Positions 1-13,000 of a stretch of 64,000 bases of DNA are shown here, piece by piece. The notes under the pieces were generated by a model. That model saw only the letters and a list, made by a program, of their open reading frames with translations. It ran no database searches and was not told the DNA's origin. The position numbers and the translations under genes are program-made. How positions within the stretch are numbered: position 1 is the first letter of the stretch; each line of letters begins with the position of its first letter. The DNA lies in the NCBI RefSeq assembly GCF_024679095.1, contig NC_066518.1:4737610-4801609 (forward strand). Reading direction: 5' to 3'. The stretch comes from Eriocheir sinensis. Lineage: Eukaryota; Arthropoda; Malacostraca; Decapoda; Varunidae.

Positions 1-169
1 AAGACTCATTCGCCAACACTGATTGATTATTGGATAGATAGATATACAGAAATAGATAGGAAGAGATATTGAAAGTTAATTGACCACAGTTGTCGTATTC
101 ATTATTAAAAGAATAAAACTTTGCATCAAACATATGTGCCACCAGCCCTAGACTCCATAAAAATCAAGC

Positions 170-170
<1 letters not shown>

Positions 171-206
<36 letters not shown>
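171..206. repeat. (CA)n microsatellite
   Basis: About 18 uninterrupted CA units. Confidence 0.95.
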
Positions 207-208
<2 letters not shown>

Positions 209-379
209 TGATTGCCAGTTCATTGTCATTTAAACATTTATACACTCTACATATGAATCGTATAACGAGAAGGAAACGAACCCATACAAACATGCATGCC
301 AACACAATAGCTGGGGTGACATGGGACTAAAACTGCAACACACCCGCGATAAACACCAAAATGTTTCATTTCGGTGGTT

Positions 380-860
380 TGAGGACTCGACTCAAGTTCA
401 GCTCAGGGGTCCCGCCACCCCCCCGGCCTGCAGCTCAGCCCTAGTGGAGCGCCGGACACTGGCTAGGAGGGACGGGCGTTGAGGAAACAGCTCGTGGACC
501 AGAGACAAGCGAAGGGCAGGAACAACACCACACAGGCGCCAGTGAAGCGGCAGCGTGGAGAGGTAATATGTTGTTGTGTGTACACGTGTGTGGATATACA
601 AACAGCGTGAGGTGTGTGCGTAATAAAGGGGGTTAGAGTTGTATACAATTGGCCTGGAGCAATCGCAGACTTCCTCGGGGAAATTCACCCCCCAGTCCCT
701 GCTCCTAGATAAGGGAAGCCCCACGGATCTTCCTTGTACCAACCCCCGACCCTGTAACATCGGTGGTAGTAAGCTTGTAATTAGTAACCTTGCAACACCA
801 AATGAGTGACCTTGTGAGCACGTGACGCCTCTGCTCGAGTATGCAATCAGATTTTCATCT
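380..860. other. GC-richer block, unassigned
   Basis: A 162-codon minus-strand frame crosses 398-886, but I see no domain, splice context or repeat partner to support it. It may be part of an unrecognised repeat. The neighbouring 171-206 is a (CA)n tract. Confidence 0.3.
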
Positions 861-1164
861 TTGAACTTCATATTGCTTTGTGACAACTATACATTTATAT
901 GCATAATTATGTAAGTACTGGGTCGTAACTATGCCATCTTATTTAGAATTCCCAATAAAGTAAAACTTTCACATTTCGACCACTGAGTACTTTGTGGTTC
1001 AGGGGAGGGTGGAGATGAACCGAACAGGGAATGTAGTGAAGAATGAAAGGGAAGAAGCCAACGGAGGTGCGGGGTGAGTCGGCAGGGTATGGCTGGAACA
1101 AAGACTGTGCAGCCTTTGGGATGGAACGATCGATCAGCGAGCAAACATGAACGGGCAAGGAGGC

Positions 1165-1768
1165 TACTATCCATATCATACCCCATGACATGCCGTTTTT
1201 CGCAAATATCTATCAAACGAAGACTCGGATCCACATGGGACTTTGGCACAGATTGCTTCACACACTCCGCTAATTTTTGACGCTATTGTGCATTGCCAGA
1301 TGCGGTTAATTACGGCGTTTGCTCGTGACTGTGATGGCAAAACCTGCGTGAGCCACTTACACATTCGAACAAGTGAGGCGTGACGTATTTGTGACGTGTA
1401 TCCACCACCTCCCTCCACCCCTGGCTTCCCCTACTCCCACCCCTCCCTTTCCCTCCCTCCAACCCTCCTCCTCCCCCGCACCCTCTCCTAGGGGTGGGCA
1501 GGTACCGGTACCAGTACCGGTACTAACGGTACCAGCTAAACGGTACGGTACCGGTCCCAGATTGCTCGTTACCGGTACCAGATTGCAGTCATAGAGATCA
1601 TACTCAGTCATAGAAAATACTCCTTCGGGTTTCGGTACCGGTACCGGTACTAACGGTACCTGAGTTTTCGGTACCGGTACTACCGGTACTCAAATTAACG
1701 GTACTTGTCCATCCCTACTCTCCTCCCCCCCTCTTTCTCCCCCATACCTGCCCCCCCCCCCCCCCCCA

Positions 1769-1799
<31 letters not shown>

Positions 1800-2779
1800 C
1801 ACGCATATGACTTTTCTATAATGGCGGATAACTCCAAAGTATATGCCAAGTATGGTAGGGTGTTTTATGCACACGACCCTGATTCCTGTTCCACCGTAAC
1901 TGGATGTTGCTTAAGTGCTGTATGAGGTTTGTTTGGCAATTATACAACCATTGAAAGTTGTACGAGTATATGACCCTCCTTCCCAAAGGTTACGTTGAGC
2001 GTATGATGGGATGAAGCACGCAGCTGACGCTTGATCATTTATAGGAAATCGCGAAAGAGGCGGAAAGGAATAAGGATGGAATTGAGGCGGGAATTTATTG
2101 CAGAGTAAAAACGTGAAACGAAATTGGAGAAATATATGAAAATTTTCTTCGGATATTAGGAAAAGACTGCTATACGATGTGTGTTCATGTAGATAGCTAT
2201 GTTAAAAAGTCATAGCACACAAAAATAGACAGCGAGTATATGATGGGTGGATTAATAATGTAAATAACTGACCACATATGTTACTTCAAAATTCATCACC
2301 ATCGACAAACAGGTCATCCTCGTCATCACTGTTGATGCTGATGCAGACTTCATATAATTTATATTTATCTACCATTAATTCAAGTCATACGTGTGCATGT
2401 ATTCATATCTCGTGTACATCGCAAGTGAGAGAGAGGGGGGGGGGAGGGGGAGGTATGGGGGAGAAAGAGGGCGGGGGGAGAGAGTGCGGGGAGAAGGAGG
2501 AGGGTGGGAGTAGGGGAAGCCAGGGGTGGAGGGAGGTGGTGGATACACGTCACAAATACGTCACGCCTCACTTGTTCGAATGTGTAAGTGGCTCACGCAG
2601 GTTTTGCCATCACAGTCACGAGTAAACGCCATAATTAACTGCATCTGGCATTGCACAATAGCGATAAAAAGTAGCGATGTGTGTGAAGCAATCCGTGCCA
2701 AAGCCCCATGCTGATCCGAGTCTTCGTTTGAAAGATATTTGCGAAAAACGGTATGTCATAGGGTCTGATATGGATAGTA
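1165..2779. mobile_element. Long-inverted-repeat element with about 315-bp arms
   Basis: The left arm (about 1165-1480) and right arm (about 2465-2779) are reverse complements at perhaps 90 percent, from TACTATCCATATCA to the CCACCTCCCTCCACCCCTGG tract. The homology resumes at 1720-1790, so the left arm was split by a later insertion. Apparent frames here are arm sequence, not genes. Confidence 0.8.
1491..1719. mobile_element. GGTACC-rich inverted-terminal-repeat insertion
   Basis: It starts TAGGGGTGGGCAGGTACCGG and ends in the near reverse complement (GGTACTTGTCCATCCCTA). The inside is many GGTACCGGTACC-type palindromes. The ends resemble hAT termini. A partial second copy is at 53030-53130. 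Confidence 0.6.
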
Positions 2780-3040
2780 AATGGAGTAGCTAGTTATAGT
2801 GAAGGAATGGGGGTGTAGTCAGTTAATAAATGTTTGGGAGGGCAGTAAATATCAGGCTTGGGTTAAGTACATTTTCTTCGTACTCGAGTCCGAGCGTGAT
2901 TACATTGCGATATCACGAATCCAAGTAAGAGTTTTTGTACTGTACACGAATCCAAGTACAAATATTTTTGACTCATTAGCCTTAAGATTTTTTTTCTGCT
3001 TTTTTGCTTTTGACAAGTGGCAAACTGCCAACCCCTCTTT

Positions 3041-3245
3041 GTCCTGAATCACCTCACACTACTTTAGTGTCACCGCACCGCAGGGTCAAGGTCACGTGGC
3101 CTCCCCAAGGCCAAAGCTTAAGTCACACATTTGTTAATCCCTTACCCTGACGTGACCTCACCCCAGGGTCCAGCCCAACTGGCCTCCAGAAGGTCAAAGC
3201 TTAGGACACCATTGTTCATCCTTTACCCTGACCTCACCTCCACCT
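3041..3245 (+). repeat. Two-copy tandem duplication, about 80 bp
   Basis: 3082-3163 and 3164-3240 share CAGGGTC, TGGCCTCC, AGGTCAAAGCTTA and CTTTACCCTGAC-type blocks in the same order. No coding potential was seen. Confidence 0.55.
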
Positions 3246-3580
3246 ATGCAGGTCGTCAAACACCACACCAGCCACACGTATGCATTTTTTGGTTGTACTC
3301 ACAGGTACTCGTAAAAGTGTGGAGTACTTGGAGTCCGAGTACGAATACAAGTACTATGGCATTGTTTACCCCGAATACAAGTACAAGTAAGGTACACTAT
3401 ATTGTGTAAGCCTAGTAAATAGATGGGTAAAGTAAGGAGCGTACGCTACTAGCTGCGCGTGGCCGCAGTGCTCATCTCCGCTAGTTGGGTGAGGGAGCAG
3501 TTTAAGGAGAGGGTTTATAGATGAAATATAACCAAATGTGGATAGAGGGAGCCGTTAGTGTAGGAGAATAGCCAAAGCAG

Positions 3581-3822
3581 AGGCCGGATTCATCAAACCA
3601 CTTACGAGACCTTGCTGTTGGTAAGTCTTCCTGGTAACTCCATCTAGGAACGCGCTTCATCTTAACATGACTCCAGTGGCAATGAAAGAAGTGTCGATCA
3701 GCCCAGTACTTTATTCATTGTCATCGGAGCAGCCTAAACACGAGGATCATTCGTAGAGGACAGATTTACTAAAAGACTTACCAACGACCGGTCTTGTAGT
3801 GGCTTGATGAATCCGGCCCCAG
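3581..3822. mobile_element. Short TIR element (about 240 bp)
   Basis: The ends are inverted repeats of about 30 bp: GGCCGGATTCATCAAACCAC on the left and the near reverse complement at 3795-3822. Non-coding, MITE-like. Confidence 0.7.
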
Positions 3823-4059
3823 GTGGATAAGCCAAAAATATCAAAAGGGAGTAATCAGATATAGATATGTAGAGAGGGACATGATTGAGGACACCTTTAT
3901 ACAACCTGTAGTTCATTTTGATTTTTGTCCTTTCGTCCCTCCATCCTGGAATCGTTTAGTTCCTGTTGAGTGGGTTTTCTATTAAAAGAAGTTGAGTAAT
4001 GCAGAGTGGAGTCATCGGCGTAAGAATAGATAGGACAGTTCGTTTTGGAAAGATCATCA

Positions 4060-4062
<3 letters not shown>

Positions 4063-4151
<89 letters not shown>
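4063..4151. repeat. (TA)n microsatellite
   Basis: About 44 uninterrupted units; long frames across it are artefacts. Confidence 0.95.
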
Positions 4152-4152
<1 letters not shown>

Positions 4153-4584
4153 ATCAAAACTGCAGATGCAAAACCTGCAGATAAGGCAAGCCAACTGTAT
4201 TGCCATAAGCTGTTGCATCCCATAATGATAGCAGTGGAAAGTTGAATAGTCGGGATCACATAAAATGAGAAAGTTAAGGTAACTAAAAGCTCTAAAGAGC
4301 TGCTCTTGTGTGGTATGATAACTATTTATCAAGGTTATGCATGATTCTTTCAGACGCTGGAAACTGCCGTCTCTTGAAGAAGACAACGACATCACTGCAA
4401 AGCGCCTATCACACTGGGCACGACGAGGTGAAGCTGGCCTGCCTGTACAATGCTCACAAGATCTACACAACTAAATTTCTGGAACATTACCTCTGAAAAT
4501 TTTTTAAGAGTCCTGCTTGCTGCTGTCATGCAAAAATATTATGTATGAAAATGTGTAGCTGACCATAAATATTAAAAATAATTT

Positions 4585-4644
4585 ATCTTTGCGCAGTGGC
4601 AGTATCATAACCAATGAGATTCATCCGAGGTGCATTTTTGCTGC
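4585..4644 (+). pseudogene. U4 snRNA-derived sequence, truncated
   Basis: About 60 bases match the 5' part of U4 snRNA by family knowledge: stem II and 5' stem-loop motifs GCGCAGTGGCAGTATC, AACCAATGAG and ATCCGAGG are present in order. After about 4645 the match stops and no Sm site (AATTTTTG) or 3' stem follows. A stretch at 4669-4682 reads, on the opposite strand, like the U4 segment CTTTCCCAATACCC, as if the rest had been inverted. Probably a retro-pseudogene, not a working gene. Confidence 0.65.
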
Positions 4645-5167
4645 CTATGCGTAGAGCTCCCTTGTTTAGGGTATTGGGAAAGGAGCAATACAGCTACTCT
4701 CTGACTGGGAAGGTAGCCTACCCCATCCTCACCTTCACATGGTGCTCTTCTACCGTGGCCATCCCCTGGTGGGAGCTCCTAGGAGCAGGCGTCAATGAAA
4801 TGATGAATGATGACTTCTCACAACCATGAACAAAGACCTGATGAAATAGTTGAGTGGCTGGTCTGTCGATTACAGCTGGAAAGGAAGTAATGGTCACTCC
4901 TAAAACAATGTCATATGTCCCAAACTCCTCATGTTCCCTGCAATGCAGCACATTGTTATCCAGAGCAACTAATAAAATGATTTTATAAATTTGTGCTATT
5001 TATAATTTATCCTATAGCCAGGGAATTTCACTCACAGGGGATCTGTCTTCCTGCCTAACTCTTGATTTGGATGGAGCTCTACCTTGATGCTTCTGCACTG
5101 GATGAGCACGCTGCCTATGGTGGGTGTCGGCATAGCCTCCAAGAGATAATGACCCAGGTCGAATTGC

Positions 5168-5932
5168 TTGATGTCAGTGCATTGAAATATTACTCTTAAC
5201 CAGTATTGGTAAACTATCAGGTAATGTTTAGGAAAACTCTGTCTACCATCGTGTTCATGGTACATTGCTGCATATCATGAGCCTAAATTACAGTAAGACT
5301 ACACAAATATAAATTACAGTAAGACTACACAAATATGAAGAAAATGGAAGGAAGTTTTTTTTTTGCTTCAACTCGCCCATAGTTTTGCTCGCATTGAATG
5401 TTCACTCACTTTAGAAATTGGCACTTTTTCAATTCTTTGGTATGTTCCATATACCAATAAGGAAAAAGATAGGTGGTCAAAATTGCCAAGAAAGTAAAAC
5501 TACAAACTGACACCATGGCATGTGAGCATCACTCCCAACAGTAGAGATGAGGCTTGGCTGCTAAACCCTAAAAGAATGATAAGGCTACATGGAGTTTAAC
5601 TTTAATGGCAATTTTGACCACCTACTTTTTTTCCCTTATTGCTACTTATGTAACATATCTAAAATACCAGAAAAGTGCGCCAACTTTGTAATTTACTGAA
5701 AATATAATGCAAGTAAAACTATGGGAGTTACAGCAAGTTGAAGCAAAAAAAGTGAAAATGTTTACTCACTATTCTACTATACTTCCATTATCTTACTAAC
5801 TGTAATGTTACTGCAATTTAAGCTCATGCAGCAATGTATCATGAACACAAAGGACGACTTAATTATCCTAAATATTATCTGATTATTTGCTGATTTCAGT
5901 TAAGAGTTTAACATTTCAATGCACTGAAAACC
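5168..5932. mobile_element. Diverged foldback element
   Basis: From TCAGTGCATTGAAAT at the left to ATTTCAATGCACTGA at the right, long arms of about 310 bp are reverse complements with indels; shared blocks include AGGTGGTCAAAATTGCC near the centre. The spacer is about 100 bp and there is no ORF. Confidence 0.75.
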
Positions 5933-6192
5933 TCAAAATCCACCTACTCTTTTGATGTGATCAACTCAAAACCCAGGCCAGTATCTTTCAAAGGCCACGG
6001 TGCAGGGCATGGTTTGTGGAACCCCTGCGTTCCAAAAGGGGAGGCCCTTCTAGCCCCTCTTTATTTCTGGGCAACCAGGGTGATGCAGATGTGGCATCTA
6101 CCTGCAAGACAGGCAAGATCAAAACAAAAAATAAGGTCAGGGACCATCATGGTGTTACTAATGAAAGCTTCATAATAACTTTAGTCCACAAC

Positions 6193-6467
6193 TCAGCCTA
6201 ATACCCAGTCCATACAAGTGTTGAAAACTGATTGGGCAAGGACACAGCCTTGCCTTACTCCCGTTCGCAGGAAAGAAGCTGGACATGCAGAGCACACTTT
6301 ACAGAACACACCATCCCAGAGTACGGAACAGTCAGTAGACCAATGGCCGTTGCAGGAATCCCAGAGTTGCAGGAGATCCCAGAGTGCATCCCGATGTACT
6401 GAATCAAACGCCTTCTTAAGATCAACATAGGCAACGTAGGCTGCAAGCATTCCTTGTCAAATTTCAC
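6193..6467 (-). pseudogene. Non-LTR (RTE-like) reverse transcriptase fragment, palm
   Basis: Minus-strand frames contain YVDLKKAFDSVHRDALWDLL and GVRQGCVLAQSVFNTCMDWV, classic motifs of a LINE reverse transcriptase. The two lie in one frame but with a disrupted middle; another frame (GIPATAIGLLTVPYSGMVCS) carries the expected linking residues, so frameshifts are present. The YxDD catalytic block is not in this fragment. Confidence 0.8.
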
Positions 6468-6545
6468 ATCAGCGCTACACCAATATTCGAAGCACTACGA
6501 TACAGTCATTTATTGACTTATCAGAACTATCATATCTCTACAGCC

Positions 6546-7151
6546 TCAGCAGCTGGCTGTGAATCTGCTGTTAGCTACATCTGCACTGGACACCCTATCT
6601 TGCCACCTGATCCCTGCCATATACCTCAGCATTCTGCGATCACTTGCTCTCAATACCTCCATCAATTTTCTAGTTAGAGCCCATGTTTCTGCTCCATACA
6701 ACATCACTGATCTAATAAACACTTGGTACACCCCTGCTCTGCTCTTTAGAGGGATGCTACGATTCACGAGCAGACCAGCCACCTCCCTCCACTTTAACCA
6801 CACTGCCACCACTCTCGCTCTCACTGTCCTCTCCACTCCTGCCTCACAGTCCAGAACATCTCCCAAATAACAGAAATGTTCTGCCTCATCCCGCTTTCCT
6901 CCATTCACCTCTAGTTCATCTCTCTCAGTTTCTTGTCCTTGCTGTCTCCTTACACAACCTGAGCATGTAAAATTCTGCACTCCTCTTACATTTCTGACCA
7001 TATGGCCATGTGACTCCTTGATATTTTCCAGTGTCTCCTTCAAGGCAAATTCCTTCCTCCATCTCAGGTGTTCTCCAGTTGCAGTTTTAAGAGTTTCATA
7101 TTTTGAAGATATCCCACAAGCCTGCAGGGTCCTCAAAGTTGCTGAGCACAT
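6546..7151 (-). pseudogene. Non-LTR retrotransposon C-terminal fragment
   Basis: A 201-codon minus-strand frame. It holds FTCSGCVRRQQGQE, then FCYLGDVLDC, VFIRSVMLYGAETWALTRKL and DRRMLRYMAGIRWQDRVSS, the region after the catalytic palm in many animal LINEs. It lies upstream (on the minus strand) of the palm fragment at 6193-6467, the wrong order for one element, so two insertions or a rearrangement are implied. The family differs in style from the RTE-like fragments. Confidence 0.75.
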
Positions 7152-8264
7152 TCAACTGATTTCAGACTGTCACTGCATACTCATGGGCCTGGTTCTGCAG
7201 ACATGTACTGCATTAGCACCATCCCAACCACCCCTACAGAAAAAAGAGGAGCTAGGGTACCTTTACCCACTTCAAGATGCACAGGTCCTGTAAGCTTTAC
7301 CCATCATAGGCAAGAGGCTCACCTGATATGGATGCATCAAGGGAGCCTTCTCCATGGTTAGGCCTCTCAGCAGAACCAGATTGGGATTGCAGTGTAAACC
7401 TTAACCTCAGTCTTTACTTTTTTTATGTTTTTGGCTGAGTTGGGGTTTTAAAGGGAGGGGTTTTAGACCCCATCCCAACCAACCCACGTCAGGAGTTGGA
7501 CTGACTGTTGGCCTTGGGCGGGGACACAAGACCACTGAGAGAATAAATCTCCAGGCTCTTCATAAGGAAATAATAATAATTATAATCAGAGGGAGAGAAA
7601 AAGAGAGCAGCTCGGGGAGGCTGAGGACGCTGCACTCCTCACCCAGATAGATCAGCCCCTGCCTGATGGACACAGATGATTCTTAAATCACTGGTGTCAA
7701 AACCTTTCCCACATTCAAGACAATGGAGAATGTTTGTTCTTTTTTTAGAACTTGCCAGACAAAATCATGACATCGCATGCAGCAGTAATAGCACCGGCTT
7801 CCTGAGTTAGCAACTTACTGAGCAACTGATCTTTCAACTGCACCATCCAAGAAGGCAAGTTATGACATCACAGCAGTTGTCCAATAACAACTGCCTCGGG
7901 GGAGGTGTTAACACTAACTAACATCTACATCATATTTACATGAAAGTGCTTACAAGTTATGCTATTAACTTGAAATATAACCATGTGAGTGAAAAGCAAT
8001 TCCTTTATGGTATGTTGAGATTCACACTGTGTGACAGCTCTATGAGGCGTGAGAGGTCAGTATTTTCCTGGAACTGCCGGGACAAGTGCTTTTTCTCTTT
8101 TTCCTCCAAGGGAGACTTGTACTTCAAAACATATGCCATCAGTTAGGCTCAAACAGACTTTCATCACTGCAAATCACCCAGCTTGTAATGGCCTTGTCGA
8201 TGGGACCAACTAAAAAAAAATTCAAATCCTTCGCCATATTGTAGGTCGCTGTTACAAGTCATGG

Positions 8265-8790
8265 TTCCCTCTAGTAGCTGCGTCATGTTTCTTGGGTTGC
8301 ATGCAGTCTTGACTGCTATATGGCAATCTTGTAAAATTCATCCTGAACAGAAGAGGAGGCTGGTCACTTCTATGTGCAAAGGGAAAGGTGACTCGGTACT
8401 ATAACAATTATTGCTGTATTACAGTGCTCAGTTGCCAGGCAATTTGCTTACTCATCTATTGCTCATGCAAATTGTAGCCAAATAAGATATACATAAAAGC
8501 TGTATATGGTGGATCCACCCATGCACTGATGAAATTTGACCCTCTTTAGATGAGGTCAGATATTCTGTGGCATTGTTGAGGAATGGTTAGGCTAGTGTTA
8601 GAAACATCAATGCAGGGTTTAACGTGCGGCCATAATTCGTGGGTTGCATGCGGTCTTAACATATGGTAATCTTTTAAAATTCCTCTTTCACAGAAAAGGG
8701 GGCTGGCTGTTCCTATCTGCAAAAAGGAGAGGACTCAATATGGTTACAACCATATTACAGCAACCATCAGGCCCTTATGGAATAGCCTAC
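8265..8790 (+). repeat. Direct duplication of a 150-bp non-coding segment
   Basis: 8290-8445 and 8640-8770 share GGGTTGCATGC.GTCTT, ATGG.AATCTT.TAAAATTC, AGGCTGG and GTTAC/ATTACAG blocks in order. Function unknown. Confidence 0.6.
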
Positions 8791-9114
8791 TGGTGTTATA
8801 GGCCACAATTAAAAAAAAAAAAAAAAAGTTATCAATCAACGAATTTGAAAAAACATATATCATTCAAGCATGATGTGACTATGTTGTCTGATACAAGCTT
8901 GCCTTTTCATGTGCTTGTATGTTGGATTATCAATACAAACAACCAAGTTGTTTTTTGTATGAATAAACATTTAAATTAACTAGAAATGCACAGGTGCCAC
9001 ATCTATCAAAATTCCTGCTTTGTTGGTGGACAGATGAAACAAGCTATAGCCTGTACTCAGGGACTGAGTGCCGTGGAGTGTATGGCAGGGTACATTCAGT
9101 GAATTTAGAAGAGG

Positions 9115-9328
9115 CAGAGCTGTTTCCTTGCCTCTTCACTTTTCAACAGTTTTATGAACTGGGTATTAAATAGTTATGAACTAAAGTCATTGTGAAGTAT
9201 CTACTGGCAATACCCAGGTCACCAATCTCATTTTTGCTGTTGATGCAATAATCCTCACCAAGTCACTGGAGGTTCTGGTAATGGCTCTTGCACTGCACGA
9301 GGAGGCAGTCATTGGGACTGTAGGTTTC
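9115..9328 (+). pseudogene. RTE-like reverse transcriptase fragment with damaged catalytic site
   Basis: Plus-strand frames read SLFNSFMNWVL then, after a shift, TGNTQVTNLIFAVDAIILTK and SLEVLVMAL. This is the palm segment following the GVRQG block. The expected FADD reads FAVD here, so a catalytic aspartate is lost. Confidence 0.7.
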
Positions 9329-9698
9329 CTAAATCAAGATCATGGTAGACGTGTTACAGACTTACTGAATGAAATAGTAGTCTGTTTGTTTGGGTGGCGA
9401 GGACATACTACGATCTAGGAAAATTTCATTATCTTAGTATCATAGAGCAGAATAAATTTGGCTGTATTTTCACTCCTTCTACAAGTCTAACTTACGAAAT
9501 GTAACCAAAAACAGGTTGGGAATAGGTAACATGCATATCAGCAACAAACAAATTCAACTGTATGACCTTTACTTATATCTTATATGTATAAATATTTCTC
9601 TATGTGTAAATACATACATCCCCAAAAAATATTGAGGGGAATTAAACCTAACTCTCACAAAATTATATGTATTAGTAGTGTGTGTGTGTGTGTGTGTG

Positions 9699-9999
<301 letters not shown>

Positions 10000-10005
<6 letters not shown>

Positions 10006-13000
10006 GCATATGCTCTAATCTATAAAAAACTATCATAGATGCTTTAGAGCAAAACAACCATCCATCCGTACCTAGTGAAAGACTTCAGTATCTTTCCATA
10101 AGAAAACAGTTCTGAAAACTCTTTGATTAATGCAGAGTACTTTTAAGCAGATTTTTTCCAAGGATTATTATTTTTTTTTTCTTTACAATGAAGAACACAG
10201 CTTGAAGACATAAGACCTTTACCTTCCTCAATTACTGAGTTGCAATTTTTTTTACAAATCAAGAATCAGCATAAATTCTGAATGAATCCTTTAGTAACAC
10301 CTTGGTATTACTATAAAGATCATTTACAAGGTATGAGGAGGACTTCTAAGGCACCTCCAATAGACTAGCATTTTGGTATTTATCAACTCTAGAAAGTGGC
10401 TTCATTAAACATTTTCAACACACTCAGTTGATTAACATTATGCTCCTTCCTCTCATTTGGTGTGATTAGTATTCCTTCACCAATAAACACCAACACTTCA
10501 CAAAATAAATTACATAAAGATGCCATATGCCAAATATGACCGGGTTCTGCATATTCGTTCACCAATAAGAAACAATTGAACATCTATTATGAATGAATAC
10601 AACCTGTGTCAATTTCTAACATGTCCTAAAATATATTTCTGACCAAGCATGGAAGTCTTCACTGTCACATGCATTATGCATTAGCTTAAAGTGTAAATCC
10701 TTAAACAGCCAACAAAAAAAATTATCCCACAATTATTAAATTAAAATGCCCTGTGCTATGCTAAAGATTCTGCTTACTTAATAATGGAAACAATTCACAT
10801 TATATCAAACACTCTTCATGCTCATTGGAATATTTCATAGCTTTAGCTTCACCTTTACAAATGAAAATGGGCATTGCAAATGCAGGCTCCTGCAACTTGA
10901 ATACTACTATATAATCTCATGCTGTAATCTTGCATTCAGTAACATGATAGCATCACATAACCATCTGAAGGCTTAAAGGCAAACACAACACATATAGCTG
11001 AAGTTAGAAGTAAATCACAATGCATTTCATTAGTATCACTGAAGTGTTTACCAAAGTAAACCTACCTGTAATGATTATGCTTAACACACAAGCAGATTAA
11101 ATTTATTCAAATAATAAAAAATAAAATCATTAGTAGTCATCAGAGTTCTTTCAATGCTCATTAAACAAGCAACTAAATTGAGTGTTTTCACAATTATCAG
11201 AAGGAACCGTTTGGTGAAGAAAAGAACCAATTACTGGGAAAATTTGCCACAATTTATGTGCACCCAATAACACATATGATTTGTACCATAGTTTAAAGCT
11301 TATATTAAAATCTCATTGTTCAGTGAAAGGCATGCAATACTATAAATATCATTACACATCTTCCTGAGAACCATCATCATGATTCTATATAAACATATCT
11401 ATAAATCCGTGTGATCAACATAGCTGAAGCAGAGAAGGTACCTTTTAGCTATAAACACCAAAGGCATAAATTCAAAATAGTGTAGTACATGACACACAAG
11501 TGAATTGACTCCAAAGAAATCTTTGCAAGCCCTCTGGATATTTGCCAATGCATACTGATGGGACGCACACTGTCACCCATCCAAGGGAAAGTATTTATAA
11601 AACCTAACACTACGGACCCAGTCATATGCTCTGATGAATCAAGAATGCATAATGGACAAAGACATAACTAAAGAACTACTGAACTTAAGCAATTTCCTTA
11701 TACATAACTAGTTTAAGTGTTTCCTTCTTGTGAAGTTACTGCTACTTTAAAACCTTAAGTGAGTAACACTGAGGAACAGCTGGCTCTCACTAAGATGCAC
11801 CATATGATCATCATTACACACCAGTACCTCTATCACTAGTTTATGTATAATGCTGGTTAAATACTTGTTATAATGGTAAAATTCCCATAATATATTCATA
11901 TACAAACTAATGTTGCCATGCTGTGATACTTCACAATATCTTTCTTTTGTCTGGTATTATTGACTGCAGATTAACATATAAATCACTACAATCTAAATAG
12001 TTGTAAATACAGTACTCTTGAAATAAAACTTGTTGTGTTGCATCTTAAGTGAATTTTCTCTGCTGTGCTAGTAATATACACCTCTATGTTCAAGACAAAC
12101 AAATCTTGCTATTTGTTCTGAGCTCCGTCCCCAAAACTTCAGTTATTAACTTTTTCTGGAAGTAGCCATTTGAACTATGAGAAGCACACTGGGTTCTCGA
12201 TACATGAGGATTCAACATATGTAAGTTGACACATATGCGACATAGTAATTTGACCAATCCATGTATTAAAATTTTACAATATGCAGGGCATAATATTAGG
12301 GCACTTTAAACCTAAGGAGTGCAAAAACATGAAGGGTGACTCCCCAGAACTCAAAAACTGCCACATTTTGAAAAACAAAAGTTAACAAATGTAAATGTGT
12401 ACTTCAATGACTTACAACAAACTTTCCACAGCTTTTAGCACCTGATTTTGGGGTGAAATGTGAAAGGGGGTCAGGGTGAGGAATCTGGGGTCCTCCATGC
12501 ACACAGGATGAGTCACAGCCCCACAGTCCCCCTTAACCTGCCATGATCAGATGGCATATGATAACAGGTGACAAGTTGCACCTCACTGGACACGGCAGAA
12601 TTGCTAGCACCATCCAAAAATGCGCTCCTAATAACACAACTCACGGTCAATGATAATGATAATCATCTCTTAGCTAGCCCACAGGAACAAGCCCCAGTAA
12701 AAATGGATGGCTGAGGAGAGGGAGGGGCGTGCATCCTCTGTCCATCACAACCCGTCATTTGACTAAGCCACAAGGCATATGTTTGTATCTCGACCTGAGG
12801 TTGTCAGTTAGTATATTTCAGGTGCAGGATAATAGCAAAGAGCACAAGGAATGACAGGACATAAAAGAAAGAAAGGCGGCCACATGTGGTACACTCGTCC
12901 TTTTTCTTGTTAAGTGAGCATGGCACAGTATGTCACATCATGTTTTTGGTGCAACTTGTAAAACTGCCATTTCTTCTGCCACAGTGAGACTGGTTTACTT

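Noticed and set aside
3897..4470. Long frames with IYIYIY stretches (also at 9569, 18606, 35762, 38803, 43353, 44629 and 62387)
   Set aside because: Products of TA microsatellites.
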